Assembly (NCBI GenBank): GCA_965364515.1
Contig: CBDTXZ010000035.1
Coordinates: forward strand, 1 to 21,839
DNA length: 21,839 nt
Origin: JAHEDH01 sp965364515
Lineage (GTDB): Bacteria > Actinomycetota > Acidimicrobiia > Spongiisociales > ZC4RG35
Reading direction: 5' to 3'
Position numbers and translations under genes: made by a program. Positions 15,635-21,839 of this stretch are shown here, piece after piece; the stretch's first letter is position 1; each line of letters opens with the position of its first letter. Below the pieces are notes generated by a model, which was given only the letters and a program-made list of their open reading frames with translations, searched no databases and was not told where the DNA came from.

Positions 15635-16024
15635 ATGACCCGCTCGCAATCGGATCATCCCATTGGGCTGTGGAACCTCGACAGGATCCGCAGCATCGAG
15701 GGATCACTCGAGTCCCCGATCGAAGGCAGTCGTGTCCAGGCGCTCTTCGATGATGCAGGTTCGGTCGCAGGTAGCGCAGGCTGCAATTCGTACCGCGGTC
15801 GCTTCCAGTTCGAGGATGGGGCCCTCTTGGTCGGCCCGCTGGCGACGACCCGGAAACACTGCCTCCGCCCGCAGGGGGTCATGGAGCAAGAATCCAGATA
15901 TCTCGAACTGCTTGGTGGCGCTACACGGTGTTCGTTCGACGAAGACATCCTCAGGTTCTTCGACGAGTCCGACACCCTGCTTCTCGTGATGGCACGAGCG
16001 GGAGAGCCAACCGAGCGAACCTGA
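15635..16024 (+). CDS. Single META-domain (HslJ-like) protein
   Basis: A 129-residue protein starting at ATG 15635 behind a GGGCGGGCGGGG stretch. The META core is clear: IGLWNLDRI at the start, GSVAGSAGCNSYRGRFQFED around C50, LLVGPLATTRKHC with C76, then a VMEQESRYLELL helix and the closing DILRFFDESDTLLLVM strand pair. META domains occur in HslJ and in secreted or lipoprotein stress factors; no catalytic activity is known. The two cysteines lie at the positions where many META domains carry a disulfide or paired cysteines. There is no signal peptide, so it is presumably cytoplasmic. It lies 40 bp after the YbaY-like gene and is related in domain content to the double-META lipoprotein at 18038-18859. 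Confidence 0.87.
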   Translation: MTRSQSDHPIGLWNLDRIRSIEGSLESPIEGSRVQALFDDAGSVAGSAGCNSYRGRFQFEDGALLVGPLATTRKHCLRPQGVMEQESRYLELLGGATRCSFDEDILRFFDESDTLLLVMARAGEPTERT

Positions 16025-16060
16025 TGGTTCCCGAGCGCGAGGGCGACGGACCGTGAGATG

Positions 16061-16441
16061 TCAGGCGAGGAGCTTCGCCTTTTGCGCCGAGAACTCCTCG
16101 TCCGTCAGCAGGCCGGACTCTTTCAGCTCGGACAGCTTGCGCAGTTCATCAGCCGTCGATGTGTCTGAGCCCGAGGCTTGACGGATATACGCCTGCATCG
16201 CATCCTCCCGGGCTCTCGCGGCCTCCAACCGGCGCTTTGCAATACCGTCTCCCGCCGTGAAGAGATATCCGAGCACCCCGAACCATGGCACTGCGATCAG
16301 AATGAAGATCCACATGGCCTTCAGGCCGCCGCCGATGTCATCGCGCCGCAAGACATCTCCCAGCACCGATATCACCACGGTGATCCATGCGATGAACAGG
16401 AACAGCAACAGCATGGTCCAGAACAGATCGAAAAGCGGCAT
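16061..16441 (-). CDS. Small membrane protein with PLDc_N-like helices and C-terminal SHOCT domain (copy 2)
   Basis: A 126-residue paralogue of the protein at 3523-3900. ATG 16441 has GAGAGGAAG about 8 nt upstream on the complement. Helix 1 (about residues 5-28) and helix 2 (about 42-62, WIFILIAVPWFGVLGYLF) carry the same tryptophan and proline spacing as copy 1. The same charged linker (AYIRQASGSD) and SHOCT end (LRKLSELKESGLLTDEEF) follow. The final residues QKAKLLA are identical in both. The two differ at many other positions, so the duplication is old. It converges with the META gene across 36 bp with no visible terminator. Function unknown; a membrane-anchored scaffold or stress protein is possible. 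Confidence 0.88.
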   Translation of the reverse strand: MPLFDLFWTMLLLFLFIAWITVVISVLGDVLRRDDIGGGLKAMWIFILIAVPWFGVLGYLFTAGDGIAKRRLEAARAREDAMQAYIRQASGSDTSTADELRKLSELKESGLLTDEEFSAQKAKLLA

Positions 16442-16479
16442 GGAACGTGCTTCCTCTCAACGGCGACGGACCCGGGATG

Positions 16480-16507
16480 CTAGTACCGGACCCCGGAGCG
16501 ATGTCGA
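16480..16507 (-). promoter_or_regulatory. Candidate promoter for the SHOCT gene (copy 2)
   Basis: On the complement, TCGACA (16502-16507) as -35 and TACTAG (16480-16485) as -10 are separated by 16 nt and lie 39 nt upstream of the ATG. The spacing is good and the hexamers are fair. Tentative. Confidence 0.35.
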
Positions 16508-16541
16508 GACTCCCACGTCAAGAGTCCGCTTGGTGTGTTCG

Positions 16542-16565
16542 GCCGAGCGCGTAGGCTCGCTCGGC
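16542..16565. repeat. 8-bp inverted repeat downstream of the AI-2E gene
   Basis: GCCGAGCG (16542-16549) pairs with CGCTCGGC (16558-16565) around an 8-nt loop, in the 233-bp gap between the AI-2E stop and the SHOCT start. No T-run follows on either strand. It may be a weak terminator of the AI-2E transcript. Confidence 0.35.
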
Positions 16566-16674
16566 GCTGCAGGAACTATGCAATCACTCGATCGCCTGTT
16601 GAAACGCCCGACGACCGCCCTGCGCACTCACACGGCCGGAGGTCACGCCCCTTTGATCGGCACAGTGCCGGAGA

Positions 16675-17865
16675 TCACTCGCGTCCGGGATTTCGCTTGC
16701 TCCGTTTCCTGGATGGCGATTTCGACGGCTGCTCGGGAGATTCGTACACGACCGCATTGCTGGCCAGGTAGTTGGAGATGAAGGAGCTGATCAGTGCTGC
16801 AATGGGCAGAGCGGTGAAGGCACCCATCGGGCCGGCGATCGCTCCACCTGCGAGAGCTGCGCCAAACGCCACGCCACCGTTCAGCGACATCGTCTTTGAG
16901 CTGAGTTTCGGGCTCAGCCAGTAGTTCTCGACCTGTTGATACACGAGGACATAGGCGAGCACGATCAGAGCGCCCGTGAACCCGCTGAATGCGAGCGTGA
17001 GAACGATGGGAATGGCCCCGCCGATATAGGTACCGATCACCGGAATGAACACCGACACGAAGCTGCCGAACAATGCCAGTGCGAGAGCGATGGCGACCGG
17101 CAAGCCGACCAACACCATCGTGAAGAAGAACCCGATGCCGTTGATGAACATCAGAACGAGGCGTGAGTAGAAGTATCCACCCGTCTGAGTGATCGCCTGA
17201 TCCCATGTCCATCCGATTCGCTCCTGCGCTCCCGGGCTGAACAGTTTCAGCACGGCGTTCTTGACCCGTGGGGCGTCGGAGGTGAGATAGAACGTGAACA
17301 TCGCGATCGTGGCGAGATTGAAGATCAGCCCGACTCCGCTCGTTGCGATTCCGAGCACCGTGCCGAATGCACCACTCGCAAAGCCCGCAAGACTGTCCTC
17401 GGCTCCTTGCGCCAAGTCGATGCCCGAACCGGGCTCCGACACGTCGAAGCCGAGATTCGCCGACGTCCATTCGTTCAATTGCTCCAGCCAACCGGCGCCT
17501 CGCTCTCCGATCACTTGCGCCAGCTGGGAGATCGCCGGGATCAGCACGGCCACCATGAGGACCATGAAGAGAAACCCCGTGATGTAGATGACTCCGGTCG
17601 CTGATCCTCGCCGCCACCCGTATCGCTGAACCAAGGCCCTCACGCCTGGTTCGAGCGCCAGGCTGAAGAAGAAAGCGATGGCGATCATCGAGACGACGCC
17701 CCTGGCCTGGTTGAGCATCCAGATCCCGACGAGCGTGGCCAGGACGGCGCCGATCGCCTGCCACACGAATGCTCCGGTGATGTCGACCCGGATGGCGCGC
17801 GGGCTCTCTTCTTCGTCAACGACGTGATCGGACATGTCGTTCTCCACGTCACCTTCGCTGGTCAT
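16675..17865 (-). CDS. AI-2E family transporter (PerM/TqsA-type membrane protein)
   Basis: A 396-residue protein. ATG 17865 is chosen because GAGGAGAGG lies just upstream on the complement; an earlier in-frame ATG (17937) adds 24 residues without a ribosome site. After a charged N-terminus of ~25 residues come paired helices (~30-70), a third helix (IYITGFLFMVLMVAVLIPA), a long soluble segment (~120-185), and then the family core (TFYLTSDAPRVKNAVLKLF; VALPVGI-like loops; IPVIGTYIGGAIPIVLTLAF; VYQQVENYWLSPKL). The QQxENxxLxP block and the eight-helix layout are diagnostic of AI-2E (PF01594). Members include autoinducer exporters and Na+/H+ antiporters, so the substrate is unknown. The C-terminus is basic. 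The META lipoprotein gene lies 172 bp upstream on the same strand. Confidence 0.93.
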   Translation of the reverse strand: MTSEGDVENDMSDHVVDEEESPRAIRVDITGAFVWQAIGAVLATLVGIWMLNQARGVVSMIAIAFFFSLALEPGVRALVQRYGWRRGSATGVIYITGFLFMVLMVAVLIPAISQLAQVIGERGAGWLEQLNEWTSANLGFDVSEPGSGIDLAQGAEDSLAGFASGAFGTVLGIATSGVGLIFNLATIAMFTFYLTSDAPRVKNAVLKLFSPGAQERIGWTWDQAITQTGGYFYSRLVLMFINGIGFFFTMVLVGLPVAIALALALFGSFVSVFIPVIGTYIGGAIPIVLTLAFSGFTGALIVLAYVLVYQQVENYWLSPKLSSKTMSLNGGVAFGAALAGGAIAGPMGAFTALPIAALISSFISNYLASNAVVYESPEQPSKSPSRKRSKRNPGRE

Positions 17866-18037
17866 GGCCTCTCCTCGTAGCGGTGCGGGGCACAGTACTG
17901 ATCGAACGGATCTTGTAGAGCGAATCCATGATGACATCTGTGGACCGATATCTCACGGAGCCGTCGGCCGACGAAGACGGGATCGTGGAACTGTCTGCCA
18001 CCACTCAGTCAGGTTCTCGCAGCTGCGGCAGAGCGCC

Positions 18038-18859
18038 CTAGCCGGAAAGTTCGGCTCGAATGCGGCCACCGAAACGGAATTCGGCGACCGGTCGTTCGTT
18101 GGCGTCGCGAAGTTCGAGACCCGTCAGCGTGGTGACGTAGGAAACCGCTTCGCTGATGGCTTCCAGGTAGTCGGCTTCCTGAGTCATGACACCATCTGGT
18201 TCGGAGCAGGCCCTTTCGGTCAAGGCGATCGGTCCGATGACGAGCGAGCCGTCGTCGATCTGATAGCCGGCCGTGTAGTCGTTACAACCGGAAACACCGA
18301 CGAGCGTCCCGTCCGTCGTGAACGCCAACGATATGTCGGTGCCGTCGAGAGGGGATGTGCCTGGGGCGTACCACATGAGCCGCCAGCTGATCCCTTCGAG
18401 CGGAAGCAGGTCGGCAGGGCGATACTGCACCAACACGGTCCCGTCTGCATCTGCCAGTTCGAGCTGGTTCTCGGACACGGCGAAGCGCTCCGACGCCTTC
18501 AGGGCTTCGACCACGGCGTCCCCCTGCTCGACGTAGGCGGGGTCGCAGGCGAACCCGGTGAGTGCCGGCTCGCCGAAGATGATCGAGTCCCTGTCGATGG
18601 TGTACGAGAACCTGAAGAGATTGCATCCGGTGGAGCCGTTTGCTGTGCCATCTGAGAACGCGAGGGTGGCGATCGTCGTCGGGTCTGCTGGCGACATGCT
18701 GTCGCCGTCCCGCACGAAGACCATCTCCCAGACGGTGTCTTCAATCTCCAGCCCGGTCTCGGTCTGTGAGCACGCCGCGCTCATCAGAACGAGCAGCGAC
18801 AAGAACGCGATCGGATACGTGCGAGTGCGACGTTGGCTGCGCTGCACCGATCTCTGCAT
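18038..18859 (-). CDS. Lipoprotein with two tandem META domains
   Basis: A 273-residue protein if it starts at ATG 18859, which places a basic N-region and the hydrophobic stretch IAFLSLLVLMSAAC directly after it. C30 would be the lipidated cysteine, though S at -3 makes the lipobox weak. Ribosome sites near the possible starts (ATG 18859, ATG 18874, GTG 18847) are all poor, so the start is uncertain. Domain 1 (~40-147) contains DGTANGSTGCNLFRFSY with C79, and TGFACD with C105. Domain 2 (~153-265) contains DGTLVGVSGCNDYTAGYQ with C192, and LTERACSEPDGVMTQEADYL with C218. The matched cysteine pairs suggest that a disulfide is conserved. It probably sits outside the cytoplasmic membrane. It follows the PASTA-GerMN lipoprotein after 116 bp and may share its transcript. 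Confidence 0.87.
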   Translation of the reverse strand: MQRSVQRSQRRTRTYPIAFLSLLVLMSAACSQTETGLEIEDTVWEMVFVRDGDSMSPADPTTIATLAFSDGTANGSTGCNLFRFSYTIDRDSIIFGEPALTGFACDPAYVEQGDAVVEALKASERFAVSENQLELADADGTVLVQYRPADLLPLEGISWRLMWYAPGTSPLDGTDISLAFTTDGTLVGVSGCNDYTAGYQIDDGSLVIGPIALTERACSEPDGVMTQEADYLEAISEAVSYVTTLTGLELRDANERPVAEFRFGGRIRAELSG

Positions 18860-18975
18860 ACCGGTGGGAGGCATATGCGGCGCTCTGCTGGCCCGACCCG
18901 TGTCCACGACAGTCGGCTGCGCGGATGCAGATGCACGGGCTCGATTGCCGAGGAGCACCGACGCGCCGGTATCGC

Positions 18976-20100
18976 TCATCGGGAGGCGGCGCATGCTTCG
19001 TATGGCCATGTGGAAGACAGGCTCGCCAGCAGGGCCGCCGTCCAATTCGTCTCTGTGGCGCTGCGTGTGACGAGCCACACCATTCGGCTGCCGTCGACGG
19101 AGGGATCGGGGGAGGAGGTCTCTGCCTCAACGCACCAGACCTCTCTCGGTGTGCCCGAGTTCGTTGCAGAAGGGTCGCCTTTCCAGGCGGCGGTGATGCG
19201 GTGGTCGATGCCCGGGGCCGAGGGGAGTGAGTCCCAGTACGCCACGAGGGCAACTCGACCGTCTTCGGGGAGTTCCGACTCCGCCCGCTCCGCATCCCAG
19301 GCAGCCAGCTCCGCATCCCAGTCGGCCCTGGAGACGACCCGGCATCCGTCCGACTCGAACAGTGCCGACCACGCTTCGCAGTCACCGTCGAATCGGAACT
19401 CGACCGTGTGAACCTCGGGGTACTGGAACACGTTCCGCTTGAGTTCCGCCTGGAAGAACACCATGCCGGTGGCGGTGCTCATGTTGTTGACGACGACGGC
19501 GTCGTTGAAGTCGACCACCAGGGCTCCGTCGGAGAGTGACACACCGTTCAGGGCATCAGCCGTTGCGACGTCGAACGCCGACTCGAACCCGATGTTGCGC
19601 TCGTCGTCCGTTGGGCCGGCCAGGAGGGACCGGAGTGTCCACTCGATGCGCTCGGCCGGTGCTGCAGTGTCGGGAACGATTCGCGGGACCCCGACACCTC
19701 CGGTGGGTGCAACTGCGTCGCCGCTGCACTCGAAGAGCACCGTGATGACCATCTCGTCTGCGCCGGGAGCGAGCGGATCAGGTGCGTTGCAGGTCGGAGT
19801 CACACGGGCATCGACGATGACGACAGTACCGACGGCGACTTCGGCGCCGGCGAGTGGTTCCTGGGCAACCACGATTGCCTCGTCGATCGCCTCGGGCCGC
19901 GCCTCGAGATCCAGTCCGGTGTCGCCCAACGCCACCCTGGCCTCTGCCAGGTCCAACCCGATCAGATCCGGCACCGTCACAACCTCGGGATCGGAAGTCG
20001 AGGGCGGGGTGGTGGTGCCGTCGGGGTCTGTGAGGGAGGTGCTGCAACCGGAGAGACCCAGAACGGCTGCCAGGATGAGAGCACCGGTGAAACGGAACAT
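18976..20100 (-). CDS. Lipoprotein with PASTA domain and GerMN domain
   Basis: A 374-residue protein from ATG 20100, with GAGGT 6 nt upstream on the complement. The signal peptide ends in the ideal lipobox LSGC (C19). A Thr/Ser/Pro linker leads to one PASTA repeat (~41-99: VVTVPDLIGLDLAEARVAL, then VAQEPLAGAEVAVGTVV). A GerMN domain follows (~117-250) with ITVLFEC, ERIEWTLRSLLAGPTDDE, LNGVSLSDGALVVDF and VFQYPEVHTVEFRFDG, and a C-terminal ~120 residues of unassigned type. GerMN is found in GerM and in actinobacterial LpqB-like envelope lipoproteins. PASTA binds peptidoglycan fragments in Ser/Thr kinases and PBPs. The pairing suggests a role in cell-wall sensing or assembly. No nearby gene fixes the partner. 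Confidence 0.9.
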   Translation of the reverse strand: MFRFTGALILAAVLGLSGCSTSLTDPDGTTTPPSTSDPEVVTVPDLIGLDLAEARVALGDTGLDLEARPEAIDEAIVVAQEPLAGAEVAVGTVVIVDARVTPTCNAPDPLAPGADEMVITVLFECSGDAVAPTGGVGVPRIVPDTAAPAERIEWTLRSLLAGPTDDERNIGFESAFDVATADALNGVSLSDGALVVDFNDAVVVNNMSTATGMVFFQAELKRNVFQYPEVHTVEFRFDGDCEAWSALFESDGCRVVSRADWDAELAAWDAERAESELPEDGRVALVAYWDSLPSAPGIDHRITAAWKGDPSATNSGTPREVWCVEAETSSPDPSVDGSRMVWLVTRSATETNWTAALLASLSSTWPYEACAASR

Positions 20101-20697
20101 CGTCGACCTCACGTTCCTTGCTGATGTCTGTTCGACGTTCGACTCTTCGGTGCGGTTCCCCGGCTGCTGGCCGGCGCGGCCATCCACTCACACGGGCCGC
20201 AGAGGAAGCCGAACCCGTGCGTTGCTCTGTGTGAGTCCCGCGGCCGGGGACCGGCACCGGGACGCCGATGGCGGTGAATGGAATCCTTCGCCGTCAGCAA
20301 CTCCTTCGAACGGCGTGGACAGCAGGACATCGTCTCGCCCGTTCGAGCGGAGGGCACACGTGACGCGAACGAAATCACTCACCTCGGGTGCTGCTGGATG
20401 AGGGCTCGAGGATGACAACGGGAAGGATGAGCGGGGTTCCGTCCTGGTAGGCGAAGTGCGCCTGCAGCTGCTCGACAAGTCGAGCCACACATCGCGACGT
20501 TCTGCCAGTGCCACACCACCTGATCGCTTCCGCCCATGCGGGCTTGGCGTGATGAGCGCCACTCCGCGGCGTGGAACAAGTGGTGGGTGCTCAGAGAACG
20601 GCGTCACAGGCCCAGTTGTGCCGCGACGTCGGCAGAAGGCCGATGACAGGACACGGGGTTGTGGAGCGGGAACATGCTGTCGCCCGCACCGGAGGGG
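20101..20697. other. 597-bp region with no convincing gene
   Basis: Between the PASTA-GerMN gene and the PMI gene (both minus strand) I see no confident CDS. The frame open on the minus strand from 20590 to 20375 ends in a protein-like stretch of 37 residues from GTG 20488, including EQLQAHFAYQDG and TPLILPVVILEP. It has no ATG and no good ribosome site, so it may be a small gene or the decayed end of one. Near the PASTA gene there are inverted repeats: ACTCACAC (20186-20193) with GTGTGAGT (20229-20236), and inside it CACGGG (20191-20196) with CCCGTG (20214-20219). The two stems share three bases and so compete. This may be the 5' leader of the lipoprotein gene. Confidence 0.4.
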
Positions 20698-21726
20698 TCA
20701 CGTGTCCCACTCCCGGGCCTCGGGGGCGTTGGGTGCAGGAGGCTGGGCCAGATACGCGCCCACCTCGCCGTCGAGGGAACATTGGACGGCGGCCGGCACC
20801 ACGATGACCACGCCGGGTTCGACATCGATCGTCGTCCCCAGGCCGTTCAGCCTGCCTGCACCATCGGTGACAAGGAGCACGCCGAAGCCGGACGGTACCG
20901 GGCACGACCTCGTTGCCACGAGCCTCCACACTCTGAAGTACGGCTCGGCGCCAGGAGGCAGCGCAGAATGAGGCACGCCGGCTTCAGCCGTCGTCGCTCG
21001 TCGAATGAGCGTTGCAAGCTGTTCCGCCTCCAGGGCCCCGGGGCGGATCGCTCGCAGCGCGAGGTCGAACCCGAGACCGAGGTGGCCTTCGCTTCGACCA
21101 TCGATGTCGAACCCCTCCCACTCCAGCAGGATCGACCAATCAGTTGGCTCCTGGACTTCGAGAACGAACGTGTCGGCATCGATCGCATGGGGCGTACCGG
21201 ACGGAACGAGCACGCTGTCTCCGGGCGACACCTCGACCGGATTGAGCAGACCGAGCATCTGGTCGGTTGCTTGTGCATCGACCATCTCCATCCACTCCTC
21301 GCGATGCACGGGGCGAGTGGTGCCTAGGTAGACGGTGCCACCTTCGAGCACCACCCAGGCCTCGGTCTTGCCGTAGGGGCAGTCGAGGTGCCTGCGGGCG
21401 AATCGGCGCGTCGGGTGCAGGTGAACCGGGAGTCGCCGTCCGGGGTCGAGCAGCTTGACCAGCACTCCCGTGTCGACGCCGTATCGCGCCACGTGGTCTG
21501 CGCCTAGCCAGCCGTCCGGGTCGGCCGCAATGAGGTCGCGCAGGTATCGGTCGCCGATGGTGGTCAGCCCCGTGGTGGCGTGACCGTCTCGGGTCACCGT
21601 GGAGGCCAGCCATTCCTCAGGATGGTGGGTTGCCGGCTCCGTGCCGCGGAAGGCTGCGAGTCGGGCGCCACCGCTGTAGAAATGGTCGAACGCGCGGGGC
21701 GGCAGGACGGTGGGTGATGGGCTCAT
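20698..21726 (-). CDS. manA: Mannose-6-phosphate isomerase, class I (short form)
   Basis: A 342-residue cupin-fold zinc enzyme that interconverts fructose-6-phosphate and mannose-6-phosphate and so feeds GDP-mannose and glycan synthesis. The metal-site motifs are present: LLDPGRRLPVHLHPTR, with the paired histidines at about 102-104, then YGKTEAWVVLEGG with the glutamate, and SVLVPSGTPHAID with the later histidine. The C-terminal second cupin is weaker and ends in GVVIVVPAAVQCSLDG. The length fits the short bacterial class I type better than the ~400-residue enterobacterial form. ATG 21726 has only a weak ribosome site. Residues N-terminal to the cupin include the STVTRDG block usual in this group. 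The gene ahead of it on the strand ends 43 bp before its start, so an operon is possible. Confidence 0.88.
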   Translation of the reverse strand: MSPSPTVLPPRAFDHFYSGGARLAAFRGTEPATHHPEEWLASTVTRDGHATTGLTTIGDRYLRDLIAADPDGWLGADHVARYGVDTGVLVKLLDPGRRLPVHLHPTRRFARRHLDCPYGKTEAWVVLEGGTVYLGTTRPVHREEWMEMVDAQATDQMLGLLNPVEVSPGDSVLVPSGTPHAIDADTFVLEVQEPTDWSILLEWEGFDIDGRSEGHLGLGFDLALRAIRPGALEAEQLATLIRRATTAEAGVPHSALPPGAEPYFRVWRLVATRSCPVPSGFGVLLVTDGAGRLNGLGTTIDVEPGVVIVVPAAVQCSLDGEVGAYLAQPPAPNAPEAREWDT

Positions 21727-21768
21727 GGGAACTGCAGCCTGCTTGCGTGCGCCACCGCGGTATGGGTC

Positions 21769-21839
21769 CTAAACGTACCCGTACGTCTCCGCTCGCTCGT
21801 CGAGGACAGCAGTGACCTTGGTGCGGAGCTCGTCGAAGA
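21769..21839 (-). CDS. 3' end of an unidentified gene upstream of manA
   Basis: A minus-strand frame enters from the right edge and ends at TAG (21769-21771). The last 22 residues read as a charged, helix-like tail (FDELRTKVTAVLDERAE, then TYGYV). Its codons have G or C at nearly every third position, as in the coding genes around it. It ends 43 bp before manA on the same strand. Too short to assign a family. Confidence 0.5.
   Translation of the reverse strand, partial: FDELRTKVTAVLDERAETYGYV

Noticed and set aside
16643..17764. 373-residue minus-strand frame overlapping the AI-2E gene
   Set aside because: It is the shifted frame of the transporter, which has strong family motifs and a good ribosome site.
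20188..20607. 139-residue minus-strand open frame between the lipoprotein and manA genes
   Set aside because: The sequence is Ser/Pro/Arg-rich without any recognisable domain, and it overlaps the start of the lipoprotein leader.

Overview
The window is high-GC DNA with densely packed genes, several GTG starts, AGGAGG-type ribosome binding sites and 4-bp ATGA/GTGA gene overlaps. The gene content (AtsD-type arylsulfatase with its formylglycine-generating enzyme, Abhydrolase_9, RDD protein with nonapeptide repeats, Cache-type class III cyclases, META and GerMN lipoproteins) points to an actinobacterium. An Acidimicrobiia-like lineage is possible, but that is a guess from gene content. No rRNA, tRNA, CRISPR array, transposase or phage gene was found, so this looks like chromosomal DNA.

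Layout. Positions 1-912: 3' part of an Abhydrolase_9 protein. 1086-3422: arylsulfatase, ending at a strong bidirectional terminator shared with a convergent SHOCT membrane protein (3523-3900, minus). 4217-5655: a two-gene operon of a nonapeptide-repeat protein and an RDD membrane protein. 5667-6347 (minus): potassium-type channel. 6419-7375 (minus): formylglycine-generating enzyme, which would activate the sulfatase. 7594-9054: HerA-like ATPase. 9198-15090: a three-gene operon with 4-bp overlaps, namely a Cache-receptor class III adenylyl cyclase, an MscS channel fused to a cyclic-nucleotide-binding domain (bCNG type), and a second Cache receptor whose cyclase domain has lost most catalytic residues. 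15235-16024: YbaY-like and META-domain small proteins. 16061-16441 (minus): second SHOCT membrane protein, paralogous to the first. 16675-17865 (minus): AI-2E family transporter. 18038-18859 (minus): double-META lipoprotein. 18976-20100 (minus): PASTA-GerMN lipoprotein. 20698-21726 (minus): mannose-6-phosphate isomerase. 21769-21839 (minus): the last 22 codons of an unidentified gene.

The most interesting unit is the cyclase / cyclic-nucleotide-gated channel / pseudocyclase operon. The first cyclase keeps all the residues needed for cAMP synthesis. The channel is the obvious receiver of the signal. The third protein keeps the sensor architecture but only one of the six catalytic positions compared. 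Because class III cyclases work as dimers with shared active sites, a heterodimer of the two receptors should have no intact site, so the third protein could be a signal-dependent brake. The phosphate-binding cassette of the channel lacks the usual glutamate, so its ligand is not certain to be cAMP.

A second theme is the cell envelope: three META domains, a YbaY-like protein, a GerMN lipoprotein, two SHOCT membrane proteins, an RDD protein and two ion channels lie within 20 kb. The sulfatase and its maturase form a functional pair although they are on opposite strands about 3 kb apart.
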